Of a stretch of DNA of 64,000 nucleotides, positions 7,699 to 15,546 are shown one piece after another (position 1 is the stretch's first letter; every line of letters starts with the position of its first letter). The stretch is from Deltaproteobacteria bacterium (GTDB lineage Bacteria; Myxococcota_A; UBA9160; JAJDAL01). The translations under genes were made by a program, and so were the position numbers. The DNA lies in contig JAJDAL010000040.1 of the NCBI GenBank assembly GCA_029261875.1, forward strand, positions 124,001-188,000, written 5' to 3'. The notes under the pieces are model-generated. The model had not been told where the DNA came from, made no database searches, and saw nothing but the letters and a program-made list of their open reading frames with translations.

Positions 7699-9426
7699 GT
7701 GCTCGATATCCTGATTCGCGGCGGAACCCTGGTGGACGGAACCGGCAACCCCGGGCGCGCAGCCGACGTCGGTGTGCGGGGGGGACGCGTCGTCGCCGTG
7801 GGCGACTGCAACGAAGCCGCGACCCAAACGATCGACGCCGCCGGGCTGGTGGTTGCGCCGGGCTTCATCGATCTCCACACCCATTACGACGCGCAGGTCT
7901 TCTGGGATCCCGCGACCACACCGTCGCCCCTGCACGGCGTCACGTCGATCGTGGGCGGAAATTGCGGTTTCAGCATCGCTCCCCTCGACGCCGCACCCGG
8001 CGACTACCTCATGCGCATGCTCGCCCGGGTCGAAGGCATGCCTCTCGCAAGTCTGGCGACGGGCGTTCCGTGGGATTGGACGAGCTTCGGCGAATGGCTC
8101 GATCGCCTCGAAGGACAACTCGTGTTGAACGCGGGGTTCCTGGTCGGGCATTCGGCCTTGCGGCGGGTCGTCATGGGCGAAGCCGCGGTGGGGGAAACCG
8201 CGGATCCCACCCAGCAGCGGGAGATGGAAGCCCTGCTGCACGAATCGATTCGCGCCGGCGGGCTCGGTTTCTCCTCCTCCCAAGCCCCCACCCACAACGA
8301 TGGCGACGGCAATCCCGTTCCCTCGCGCTTTGCGCGTCGTGAAGAACTGATCGGCCTGGCCGGGGTTTTGCGCGATCTACCGGGCACAGCGCTCGAGTTT
8401 CTTCCGGGCGTCGGGGTATTCGACGACGAACGCATCGATTTGATGGTCGAGATGTCCCTGGCCGCCAACCGTCCGATGAATTGGAACGTGTTGGTCCCCA
8501 GTGCCTTCATGCCGGAAACCCATCAAGCCCAGCTCCGGGCATCCGATGTGGCGGCGGAGCGCGGCGCCAAGATCGTCGCCTTGACACCCTCCCAAGTGAT
8601 GTGTCTCCGGCTCAACTTCCGCAGCGGTTTCGTTCTCGACGCACTGCCCGGCTGGAGTCCCATCGTCGCTTTGCCGCTCGAGGAAAAGCGAAATGCCCTC
8701 GCGAAACGCGAAGTGCGGGAGGAGCTGCAACGCGGCGCAAATTCCGACGAAGCGGGAGTCCTGCGCGTGATGGCCATCTGGGAAAACGCCACCATCGACC
8801 ATGTGCAGAACCCGAAGCTCAAAGCCTTCGAAGGGCGCAAAGTCGGAGAAATCGCCCAGGAGCAAAACAAGCAGCCCTTCGATGCGCTGCTCGACCTCGC
8901 CCTCGAAGACGATCTCCACACTTCCTTCATGCCCTTCATTCCCGGTGATGACGACGCGAATTGGAAACTCAAAGCCGAAGTCTGGCGGGATCCCCGCACG
9001 GTGATCGGCGCTTCCGACGCCGGGGCTCACCTGGACATGATCGACACCTTCACCTGCACGACTTCGCTGCTGGGCCCGGCGGTGCGGGAGAAACAATTGC
9101 TCAGCATCGAAGAGGCCGTCCATCAGCTCACCGAGATTCCGGCGCGCTTGTACGGAATTCGCGACCGCGGGCGCATCGCCGAAGGAACCATCGCCGACCT
9201 GACTCTCTTCGATCCCGCGACAGTGGGCCCCCATCCGATCGAAACCCGCTACGACCTGCCCGGCGGAGCCGGTCGCCTCTACGCCGAAGCGGACGGCATC
9301 GAGCACGTCTTCGTCAACGGGACGGAAATCGTCAAAGCCGGAAAGCTCACGGGCGCGAGTCCGGGACAAACACTTCGCTCGGGACGCGACACCGACTCGG
9401 TGACCGTCCCCGCCAACGCGCAATAG
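7699..9426 (+). CDS. N-acyl-D-amino-acid deacylase-like amidohydrolase
   Basis: A 575-residue metal-dependent amidohydrolase. Beta-strand 1 metal ligands are HTHYD at 60-64 after GFIDL. GGNCGFS near 90 carries the bridging-Cys motif typical of D-aminoacylases. VGHSALR and a late SDAGAH (the catalytic Asp) complete the set. The C-terminal GRIAEGTIADLTLFDP returns to the small beta-domain. Start GTG 7699 has a near-perfect GGGAGGA Shine-Dalgarno at 7687-7693. It is 14 bp ahead of the next amidohydrolase and likely co-transcribed. The acid-activation genes around it suggest that it cleaves an amide and does not recycle D-amino acids, but this is inference. Confidence 0.88.
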   Translation: MLDILIRGGTLVDGTGNPGRAADVGVRGGRVVAVGDCNEAATQTIDAAGLVVAPGFIDLHTHYDAQVFWDPATTPSPLHGVTSIVGGNCGFSIAPLDAAPGDYLMRMLARVEGMPLASLATGVPWDWTSFGEWLDRLEGQLVLNAGFLVGHSALRRVVMGEAAVGETADPTQQREMEALLHESIRAGGLGFSSSQAPTHNDGDGNPVPSRFARREELIGLAGVLRDLPGTALEFLPGVGVFDDERIDLMVEMSLAANRPMNWNVLVPSAFMPETHQAQLRASDVAAERGAKIVALTPSQVMCLRLNFRSGFVLDALPGWSPIVALPLEEKRNALAKREVREELQRGANSDEAGVLRVMAIWENATIDHVQNPKLKAFEGRKVGEIAQEQNKQPFDALLDLALEDDLHTSFMPFIPGDDDANWKLKAEVWRDPRTVIGASDAGAHLDMIDTFTCTTSLLGPAVREKQLLSIEEAVHQLTEIPARLYGIRDRGRIAEGTIADLTLFDPATVGPHPIETRYDLPGGAGRLYAEADGIEHVFVNGTEIVKAGKLTGASPGQTLRSGRDTDSVTVPANAQ

Positions 9427-9440
9427 CGGGAAGGGAACCC

Positions 9441-10508
9441 ATGCCTTCGATCATCGACGCCGATGCCCATGTAGTCGAGGGCGCAGCGCTCGCGGTACCT
9501 GCACTCAAGCGCTGGCCTGACAAAGTCCGCTACGTCGACCAGGGTCGCCTGGGCTTCTACATCGAAGAGCGCCGCTACCCGGAACCCGAAGGTCCGGGTG
9601 CCGGCTGCCCGCCGGAACACGGCCTGTGCGCCGCCGCCGGCCCGAACCCCAACACCGTCGAAGGCACGCTCTCGGACGCGGACCGCGAAGGCATCGACAA
9701 GATGGTTTTGTTTCCGAGTCTGGGCCTCGGCGTTCCGGGATTTCACGACTTGAAGTTCGCGGCGGAATTCTCGGAGCTCTACAACGAGTTCATCGGCGAT
9801 TTCTGTGATCGCTCGGACGGTCGTCTCTTCGGCGTGGCGGTGGTTCCGATCGAAGACGTGAGCGCTTCGATCCAGATCATGAAGAGCGCCAAGCAACGCG
9901 GTGCGGTCTGCACCGTGTTGCCCCCGGGCCTGCGCGAACGCAACCTCGATCACGAGGATCTCGATCCCTTCTATGCGGCGGCAGCCGACCTCGACATGCC
10001 GATCGCGGTGCACGGCGCGCCGGGCGTTCACCTGCCCAAGATTGGCGTGGACCGATTCACCAACTACATCCAGGTCCACTGCATCAGCTTCCCCTTCGAC
10101 ATGATGTCCGCCATGACGGCCATCGTCACCGGTGGGGTCCTCGAGCGGCATCCGAACCTGCGCGTGGCGTTCCTCGAAGCCGGCGTGACCTGGGTTCCGT
10201 ATTTCCTCGATCGACTCCACGAGCACTACGAGAAGCGCGGCTCCTGGATCGAGAACGGCTGGAAGCGCGACCCGCGGGAATATCTCGCTCGCGGTCAGAT
10301 CTACGTGAGTTGCGAACCCGAAGAGACGGTTCTACCCGCGGTGGTGGATGCCCTGGGCGACGACTTCATCCTGTATGCCAGCGATTACCCGCACTGGGAC
10401 AGCGAGTTTCCCGAGAGCAGTAAAGCCATGCGCGAGCGGAGCGACATCAGCGAGGCCTCGCGCAACAAGATCCTGTTCGAAAACGCCCAGCGCTTCTATT
10501 CGATCTAG
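9441..10508 (+). CDS. Amidohydrolase_2 (TIM-barrel decarboxylase/hydrolase) family protein
   Basis: A 355-residue protein of the Amidohydrolase_2 family, which includes ACMSD-type decarboxylases and hydrolases of aromatic acids. The N-terminal DADAH motif is at residues 6-10, a metal His lies in AVHGAPG near 190, an Arg/Glu-rich region FLEAGVTWVPYFLDRLHEHY near 245, and the final metal Asp in YASDYPHWDSEF near 315. A GGGAAGGGAA Shine-Dalgarno precedes ATG 9441. Its stop codon shares the palindrome CTAG at 10505-10508 with the stop of the convergent P450. Such proteins often sit with P450s and acyl-CoA synthetases in catabolic islands. Confidence 0.9.
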   Translation: MPSIIDADAHVVEGAALAVPALKRWPDKVRYVDQGRLGFYIEERRYPEPEGPGAGCPPEHGLCAAAGPNPNTVEGTLSDADREGIDKMVLFPSLGLGVPGFHDLKFAAEFSELYNEFIGDFCDRSDGRLFGVAVVPIEDVSASIQIMKSAKQRGAVCTVLPPGLRERNLDHEDLDPFYAAAADLDMPIAVHGAPGVHLPKIGVDRFTNYIQVHCISFPFDMMSAMTAIVTGGVLERHPNLRVAFLEAGVTWVPYFLDRLHEHYEKRGSWIENGWKRDPREYLARGQIYVSCEPEETVLPAVVDALGDDFILYASDYPHWDSEFPESSKAMRERSDISEASRNKILFENAQRFYSI

Positions 10509-11704
10509 CGCTTCGTCGCGGCGACCGGATCGAACCGAACAGGCAATCGCTCGGGGCCGCGGAAGGCGAAGCCCACGATCTCGGGCGCGTCGGCGCTGGG
10601 GTCGAGATCGAGCGCCAGGTTTTTCAGACGGCGCAGCACCGTTCCAATCCCAACCCGTAGCTCCAAGCGCGCCAGATGCATCCCGAGACACAAGTGACGT
10701 CCCCAGCCGAAGGCCAGGTGATGCTGGTCCTCGCGTTCGGGATCCCATTCCCGGGCCGCATCCCAACGACTCTCGTCCCGGTTTCCGGAACTCGTATGCA
10801 GCAGGATCGAGGAGCCCTTGCCGACGGGAACTCCGCGAATCTCCGTGTCGCGGGTTGCCACGCGATTCACCATGGTGACGGAGGTTTCCCAACGCAGGGT
10901 TTCTTCGATGGCACGTAAAAGGAAGGCGTCGTCTTGCTTGGCGCGCTCGAGCGCGGCGGGATGCGAAAGCAGTGCCAGAAAGCAATTGCCCATCAGCCGG
11001 AAGGTCGTTTCGGCTCCGGCGGGCATCAGGAGTCGCAAGAACCCGTAGATATGCTCGTCGTCGAGGCGTTCGCCGTCGATTTCCGCGGTCGCGATGTCGC
11101 TGATCAAATCGCCCCGCGGATTGGCTTTGCGATCCTCGACGATGGGAGTCAGGTATTCCCGCATGGCGCGCGACGCAACGGCGCCCCTCTCCGGGTGGAG
11201 GGGGCCCATGTTGATGTCCTCGGCCCAGGCATGAAAGCGCGCGTGGTCTTCCACCGGCACACCGATGATGCCGGCGATCACTTGGACGGGATACTGGCTC
11301 GTGATGTCCGCCACGAGATCGCAGTGCCCGGCGGGCGCGATCGCATCGACGAGCTCGTCGATGGTCGGTTGAATCAGCTCGCTTTCCCAGCGTTCCAATT
11401 GCGATGCGCGAAACGCGCGGGAAACCAGATTCCGATAGGAGGTGTGTTCCTGACCGTCCTTCGCCAGGATGACCTGTCCCATATAGGGACCCATGGTTTC
11501 CTGGTTGATGCTGGAAGAAAACGTTTCGCTGTCGCGCAGGACCGCTTCGACATCTTCGAAACGGTGGACCGCATAACTCGCCTTACCCAGGAATTCGTGG
11601 CGTTCGACCGGACACGTCTTCCGCATCTGCGTCCATTGGGGATGCGGATCGCGCAGCAGGTGGCGCTCACGCAGCGCTTTCTCGTCGTCGGAATCCGACT
11701 TCAC
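10505..11704 (-). CDS. Cytochrome P450
   Basis: A 399-residue soluble bacterial class I P450. The I-helix oxygen motif is AGAETT, the K-helix ExxR is EETLR, and the heme loop is FGWGRHLCLG with the ligand C339. All are intact and the length is normal. It probably hydroxylates a hydrophobic substrate, with electrons from a ferredoxin and reductase that are not encoded in the window. Start is GTG 11704 with AGGGTGACGA upstream. It is divergent (62 bp) from an acyl-CoA synthetase and convergent with the amidohydrolase, so it belongs to the same catabolic block. Confidence 0.95.
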   Translation of the reverse strand: MKSDSDDEKALRERHLLRDPHPQWTQMRKTCPVERHEFLGKASYAVHRFEDVEAVLRDSETFSSSINQETMGPYMGQVILAKDGQEHTSYRNLVSRAFRASQLERWESELIQPTIDELVDAIAPAGHCDLVADITSQYPVQVIAGIIGVPVEDHARFHAWAEDINMGPLHPERGAVASRAMREYLTPIVEDRKANPRGDLISDIATAEIDGERLDDEHIYGFLRLLMPAGAETTFRLMGNCFLALLSHPAALERAKQDDAFLLRAIEETLRWETSVTMVNRVATRDTEIRGVPVGKGSSILLHTSSGNRDESRWDAAREWDPEREDQHHLAFGWGRHLCLGMHLARLELRVGIGTVLRRLKNLALDLDPSADAPEIVGFAFRGPERLPVRFDPVAATKR

Positions 11705-11766
11705 TCGTCACCCTGATTCGGTCGGGGTACGATATCACAACGCGGTCGACCCCTGGGAGGAGCCTC

Positions 11767-13305
11767 GTGTATCCCGGCACCCACGCCAAGAGCCAGCCCC
11801 ACAAACCCGCTTTCGTCATGGGCCAAAGCGGTGAGATCATCACCTACGGACAATTGGACGCGCGCTCCAATCGTTGCGCACATCTCCTGCGAAACCTCGG
11901 ATTGAAGCCCGGTGACGCCATCGCGATCTTCATGGAGAACCATCCCCGGTTCTTCGAAATCGCCTGGGCGGCCCAGCGCGCGGGGCTCTACTACACCCCG
12001 GTCAACTCGCACCTCACGACACCGGAACTCGAATACATCGTTCGCGACTGCGGGGCGCAGGTGCTCTTCACGAGCGAGGCGAAACGCGAGCTTTCCGCGG
12101 CACTGCCCGACGGCGTCCCCACCCATCGAATCTGCTTCGGGAGCGCAGCGCCGGGCTTCATCGCCTACGAGACCGCCGTCGCGAAATTGCCCTCGACCCC
12201 CATCGCAGACGAGATGGAGGGGACCGACATGCTGTACTCGTCCGGCACCACCGGGCGTCCCAAGGGCATCAAGAACCCCCTCCCGAACCGAAAGATCGGC
12301 ACGCCTCCCCCCATGTTGCTCGCCTTGATGAACGGCATGTACGGCGCCAGCCCGGATACGGTGTACCTGTCGCCCGCACCGTTCTACCACGCGTCGCCGC
12401 TGCGTTTCGTCATGACGATCCTGCGTCTCGGCGCCACGGCCATCTTGATGGAGCGCTTCGAACCCGAGGAAGCCTTGCGCCTGATCGATCGGTATCGCGT
12501 CAGCTTGAGCCAATGGGTCCCCACCATGTTCATCCGCATGTTGAAACTGCCTCCGGAAGTCCGGGCGCGATACGACGTCTCGAGTCAAACCGCGGTGCTG
12601 CACGCCGCGGCGCCCTGCCCGGTTCCCGTCAAAGAACAAATGATCGAGTGGTGGGGACCCATCCTCGAAGAGTTCTACGCGGGAACCGAGGGCAATGGAT
12701 CGACGTCGATCGATTCCCGGGCCTGGCTGTCGCACAAAGGATCGGTCGGTCGCCCGCTGAATTGCGAAATCCATGTCCTCGACGACGATGGACGGGAGTT
12801 GCCTGCGGGCGAGATCGGAACCATCTACTTCGGCGGGGGGCAGAGCTTCGAGTACCACAACGCGCCGGAGAAGACCGCCCGTTCCCGGCACCCGAAGGGC
12901 TGGTCGACCCTGGGCGATGTGGGCTACGTGGACGCCGAAGGTTATCTCTACCTGACGGATCGCAAGGCCGACATGATCATTCGCGGGGGCGTCAACATCT
13001 ACCCCCAGGAAGCCGAGAACGTCTTGATCCTGCACCCGAAGGTCGCCGACGTCGCGGTGTTCGGAATTCCCGACGAAGATTTCGGTCAGCAGGTGAAAGC
13101 GGTCGTGCAACCGGCGGAGGGCGTGGAGACGGGCGCCGAGCTCGAAGCGGAGCTGATCGATTACTGCCAGCAACACCTCGCGAAGATGAAGTGCCCGCAG
13201 AGCGTCGACTTCCAAGCCGAGCTGCCTCGCCAAGCGACGGGCAAGCTCTACAAGCGCCTCTTGAAGGCGCCCTATTGGGAAGGCCACTCCACGACCCTCG
13301 TGTAG
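11767..13305 (+). CDS. Acyl-CoA synthetase (AMP-forming)
   Basis: A 512-residue adenylate-forming ligase of the FadD/4-coumarate-CoA-ligase type. The ATP motif YSSGTTGRPKG is at about 157-167, with EFYAGTEGNG near 300, TLGDVGYVDAEGYLYLTDRK near 385, and a C-terminal catalytic Lys in PRQATGKLYKRLL near 495. Start GTG 11767 has a GGGAGGAG Shine-Dalgarno. It differs clearly from the FATP-type enzyme at 5812, so two substrates are likely. A bidirectional terminator follows. Confidence 0.93.
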   Translation: MYPGTHAKSQPHKPAFVMGQSGEIITYGQLDARSNRCAHLLRNLGLKPGDAIAIFMENHPRFFEIAWAAQRAGLYYTPVNSHLTTPELEYIVRDCGAQVLFTSEAKRELSAALPDGVPTHRICFGSAAPGFIAYETAVAKLPSTPIADEMEGTDMLYSSGTTGRPKGIKNPLPNRKIGTPPPMLLALMNGMYGASPDTVYLSPAPFYHASPLRFVMTILRLGATAILMERFEPEEALRLIDRYRVSLSQWVPTMFIRMLKLPPEVRARYDVSSQTAVLHAAAPCPVPVKEQMIEWWGPILEEFYAGTEGNGSTSIDSRAWLSHKGSVGRPLNCEIHVLDDDGRELPAGEIGTIYFGGGQSFEYHNAPEKTARSRHPKGWSTLGDVGYVDAEGYLYLTDRKADMIIRGGVNIYPQEAENVLILHPKVADVAVFGIPDEDFGQQVKAVVQPAEGVETGAELEAELIDYCQQHLAKMKCPQSVDFQAELPRQATGKLYKRLLKAPYWEGHSTTLV

Positions 13306-13321
13306 CGGCGCCCCAACGAGA

Positions 13322-13354
13322 AAAGGCCCCCGGAGCGAAGCTCCGAGGGCCTTT
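13322..13354. terminator. Bidirectional rho-independent terminator
   Basis: A 15-bp stem AAAGGCCCCCGGAGC / GCTCCGAGGGCCTTT with one mismatch and a GAA loop lies between two convergent genes. The A-run before and T-run after the stem let it stop both the acyl-CoA synthetase (plus) and the Cys-rich protein gene (minus). Confidence 0.85.
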
Positions 13355-13373
13355 CATTCAACCCTGCCGCGAT

Positions 13374-15260
13374 TTACTCGCGAACAGTGACGATGCCCGG
13401 GAGCGAAGTCGAACCCGGACCGGGCAGATCGGACCCGAGGCTGTCGATCAGCGCATTGCCCGTAGCCGGGATGCAGAAGGTCGACCCCATCGTCATGGAC
13501 GTCGGGACGCCGTTGGCGAGGGGACCCGCCTCCGTGCCGTTCTGCTCGAAGCCGCGGCATTCGTCCGCAGCCCCACCCGGCAACGCTGCCTCACCGAAGC
13601 AGCCGGCGAACTTCTGGTCCGGACAGAACAGACCGTCCGGGGCCGAAGCTGACGTGCTACCCGTCGTGAGCGGTGACAGGTTGACGGCGATGTGGGACAC
13701 GTGGAGCGTTCCGTCGGAACAACCCGCCGTGTCGGCCTCGCAGCCCGTCTTCAGCGGCGGGCAGTCGCGCGAGAGACCCGCCGTGTTCGTGACCGAACAG
13801 GCCGAGCCCGCGTTCTCACCGTAGTCACAGGTTCCTACGGCCGGGCTCTCGGGAGAGCCACTGAGCGGACTGCCACCACCGTCCACGCATTGCGGACAGG
13901 GGATGTGGCCGACACCGTAGGGAGGACTTCCCTGCTCGATGTTGTTCAGCCACACATCGGAATCCAGCGACACGTTGAGGGACGCAGTCCCGGTCGCCAG
14001 ATCCAACGAACCCGTAACCGGGGCCGCGAGTGTGTTGACGATACAGGTCGACAACGCACCGCGATCGAGCGGCAGGGGAACGCCGAACGGACATCCGGCT
14101 TCCGTGCAGTTGTGATCCAGACCCACGGACGACGACGGCGAAACGTCGCAGCTCGAACCCGTACAGTCGAGTCCCATCCGCATGGTCGACCCCGGCGGGG
14201 TCGGGTTCGGCGGAAGGTTGTGATCCGGTCCACCGAGGTAGAGGGTGCCGCAATCCATCGAGCCGATCTGTTGATCGGCACCGTCGACTACGAACCCACA
14301 GGGCTGCGTTCCATCGATCGTGGTGAAATCCATCTCGGTCGGAGAAACCGGCGGGTTGCCGAAGCTCTTGATCGTGGGAACACACAGGAGGTCTTCCTTG
14401 ATCGTGCCCAGTACCTCGTGACCGAACTGGTTGTTCATGTACACACCCGATTGCTTCACGTGCTTGGGTGCGCCCTTGGGAGCCTTGATCTGATAGCAGG
14501 CCAGGTGATCGACATCGTTGGTGATGCCTTCGCCGTTCTTGTCGGCCGGCGTGCAGAGGCTGGTGAGTTTCTTGGCTTCCCAGCTTCCACTCTCGAACTG
14601 ATCGTCCAACGTGACGTTCACACCCTTGGGATGCTTCTGAGCGCAGGATCCACCCACGGTGAAGCAGTCGGCATCGACCTTACATTTGGAGGTCATGTCG
14701 CCCGTACAAACGCCCTTGACCTCCTTGGTCTTGTAACACTTGTAGTGATCGACGTCGGAGCTGGGCAGGCTCGCGGGGCCGGACAGATCTTTGCCCGAGG
14801 GAACCAGCAGGAAGTCTTCCTTGATGGTTTCGACCACCTGGAGACCGTCGGCGGAGAACTGATCCGTGAATTGATTCTGGATCGTCACGCGCTGCTTCAC
14901 GTGCTTGGGAGCGCCCTTGACGGCTTTGATCTGATAACCCTTCTGATGGGTATCGGGATCGAGGATCCCCTCACCATTCTTGTCGACCGGATTGCACATG
15001 CGCACCGGCTTCTTCACATCGTAGTTTCCCGACTCGAACTGGTCGGCAATCGAGGCCTGAACGCCCTTGGGAAATCCGAGGCAGGGCCCAGCGGCGCCAC
15101 AATCGGCGTCGACCTTGCACTTCGCACCCAGGTCCATCAGGCACTTCTTCTTGGTTTCCTTGATCTTGTAACACTTGTAATGGTCCGGCGTGGCAGCCAC
15201 AGACGGGCCCGCCATGCCGACGGCGAATACCGCCGCAGCTAGCAATGAAAAAACACGCAT
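13374..15260 (-). CDS. Secreted cysteine-rich protein with four alternating half-repeats
   Basis: A 628-residue exported protein with a signal peptide at residues 1-23 (cleavage after SVA). Residues 26-300 hold an A-B-A-B repeat: A units begin DHYKCYK at 26 and 171, and B units begin at about 104 and 251 (DHLACYQIK in the second). Shared blocks include SKCKVDADC, DQFESG, DKNGEGI, GAPKHVKQ and ETIKEDF/GTIKEDL. It resembles domains of unknown function (possibly DUF7450) common in uncultured deltaproteobacterial lineages. The C-terminal half is Cys-, Gly- and Ser-rich with beta-type sequence. No membrane anchor or sorting signal is seen at the C-terminus. Function is unknown; an extracellular, disulfide-stabilised surface protein is likely. 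Confidence 0.85.
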   Translation of the reverse strand: MRVFSLLAAAVFAVGMAGPSVAATPDHYKCYKIKETKKKCLMDLGAKCKVDADCGAAGPCLGFPKGVQASIADQFESGNYDVKKPVRMCNPVDKNGEGILDPDTHQKGYQIKAVKGAPKHVKQRVTIQNQFTDQFSADGLQVVETIKEDFLLVPSGKDLSGPASLPSSDVDHYKCYKTKEVKGVCTGDMTSKCKVDADCFTVGGSCAQKHPKGVNVTLDDQFESGSWEAKKLTSLCTPADKNGEGITNDVDHLACYQIKAPKGAPKHVKQSGVYMNNQFGHEVLGTIKEDLLCVPTIKSFGNPPVSPTEMDFTTIDGTQPCGFVVDGADQQIGSMDCGTLYLGGPDHNLPPNPTPPGSTMRMGLDCTGSSCDVSPSSSVGLDHNCTEAGCPFGVPLPLDRGALSTCIVNTLAAPVTGSLDLATGTASLNVSLDSDVWLNNIEQGSPPYGVGHIPCPQCVDGGGSPLSGSPESPAVGTCDYGENAGSACSVTNTAGLSRDCPPLKTGCEADTAGCSDGTLHVSHIAVNLSPLTTGSTSASAPDGLFCPDQKFAGCFGEAALPGGAADECRGFEQNGTEAGPLANGVPTSMTMGSTFCIPATGNALIDSLGSDLPGPGSTSLPGIVTVRE

Positions 15261-15546
15261 AGAACACCCCGGTCGCAGTTGTTGATCTGCGAAAGGCCAG
15301 GGAGCGGAGACTCCGGCTCGAGAGAACAGTTTCTTCGGCCCGAGAAAGGCGGCAGCGATCGCACCCGCACAACATTACCCGCTCAGCTTCAACTCACAGT
15401 GCGCTTGCATTCTATCACGAAAAACTTTCGCGAAATCACTGTCAAAAGATGTCGGGGCATCGAGTTGCACGCGTGTTGCGCGCTACGGAGCACCTGGTTG
15501 TAGACACTGCGCACAGGTTGCGGAAAATCTGCCGCACGATTCTTCG
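15261..15546. other. Intergenic region, AT-richer, upstream of the Cys-rich protein gene
   Basis: 286 bp between two minus-strand genes, less GC-rich than its surroundings. Reading the minus strand, TTGACA lies at 15445-15440, a perfect palindrome TTTCGCGAAA at 15426-15435 and TAGAAT at 15414-15409. The TTGACA-to-TAGAAT spacing is 25 bases, too long for one normal promoter. The palindrome sits between them and may be an operator. I see no gene here. Confidence 0.4.

Noticed and set aside
7621..8295. N-terminal extension of the acyl-CoA synthetase on the minus strand.
   Set aside because: The extension runs antisense to the D-aminoacylase-like gene and has no protein-like features. The enzyme begins at ATG 7620.
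13692..15242. Long plus-strand open frame of 516 codons.
   Set aside because: It is antisense to the Cys-rich protein gene, which has a signal peptide and repeats. High GC keeps the complementary frame open, and the antisense product has no recognisable features.
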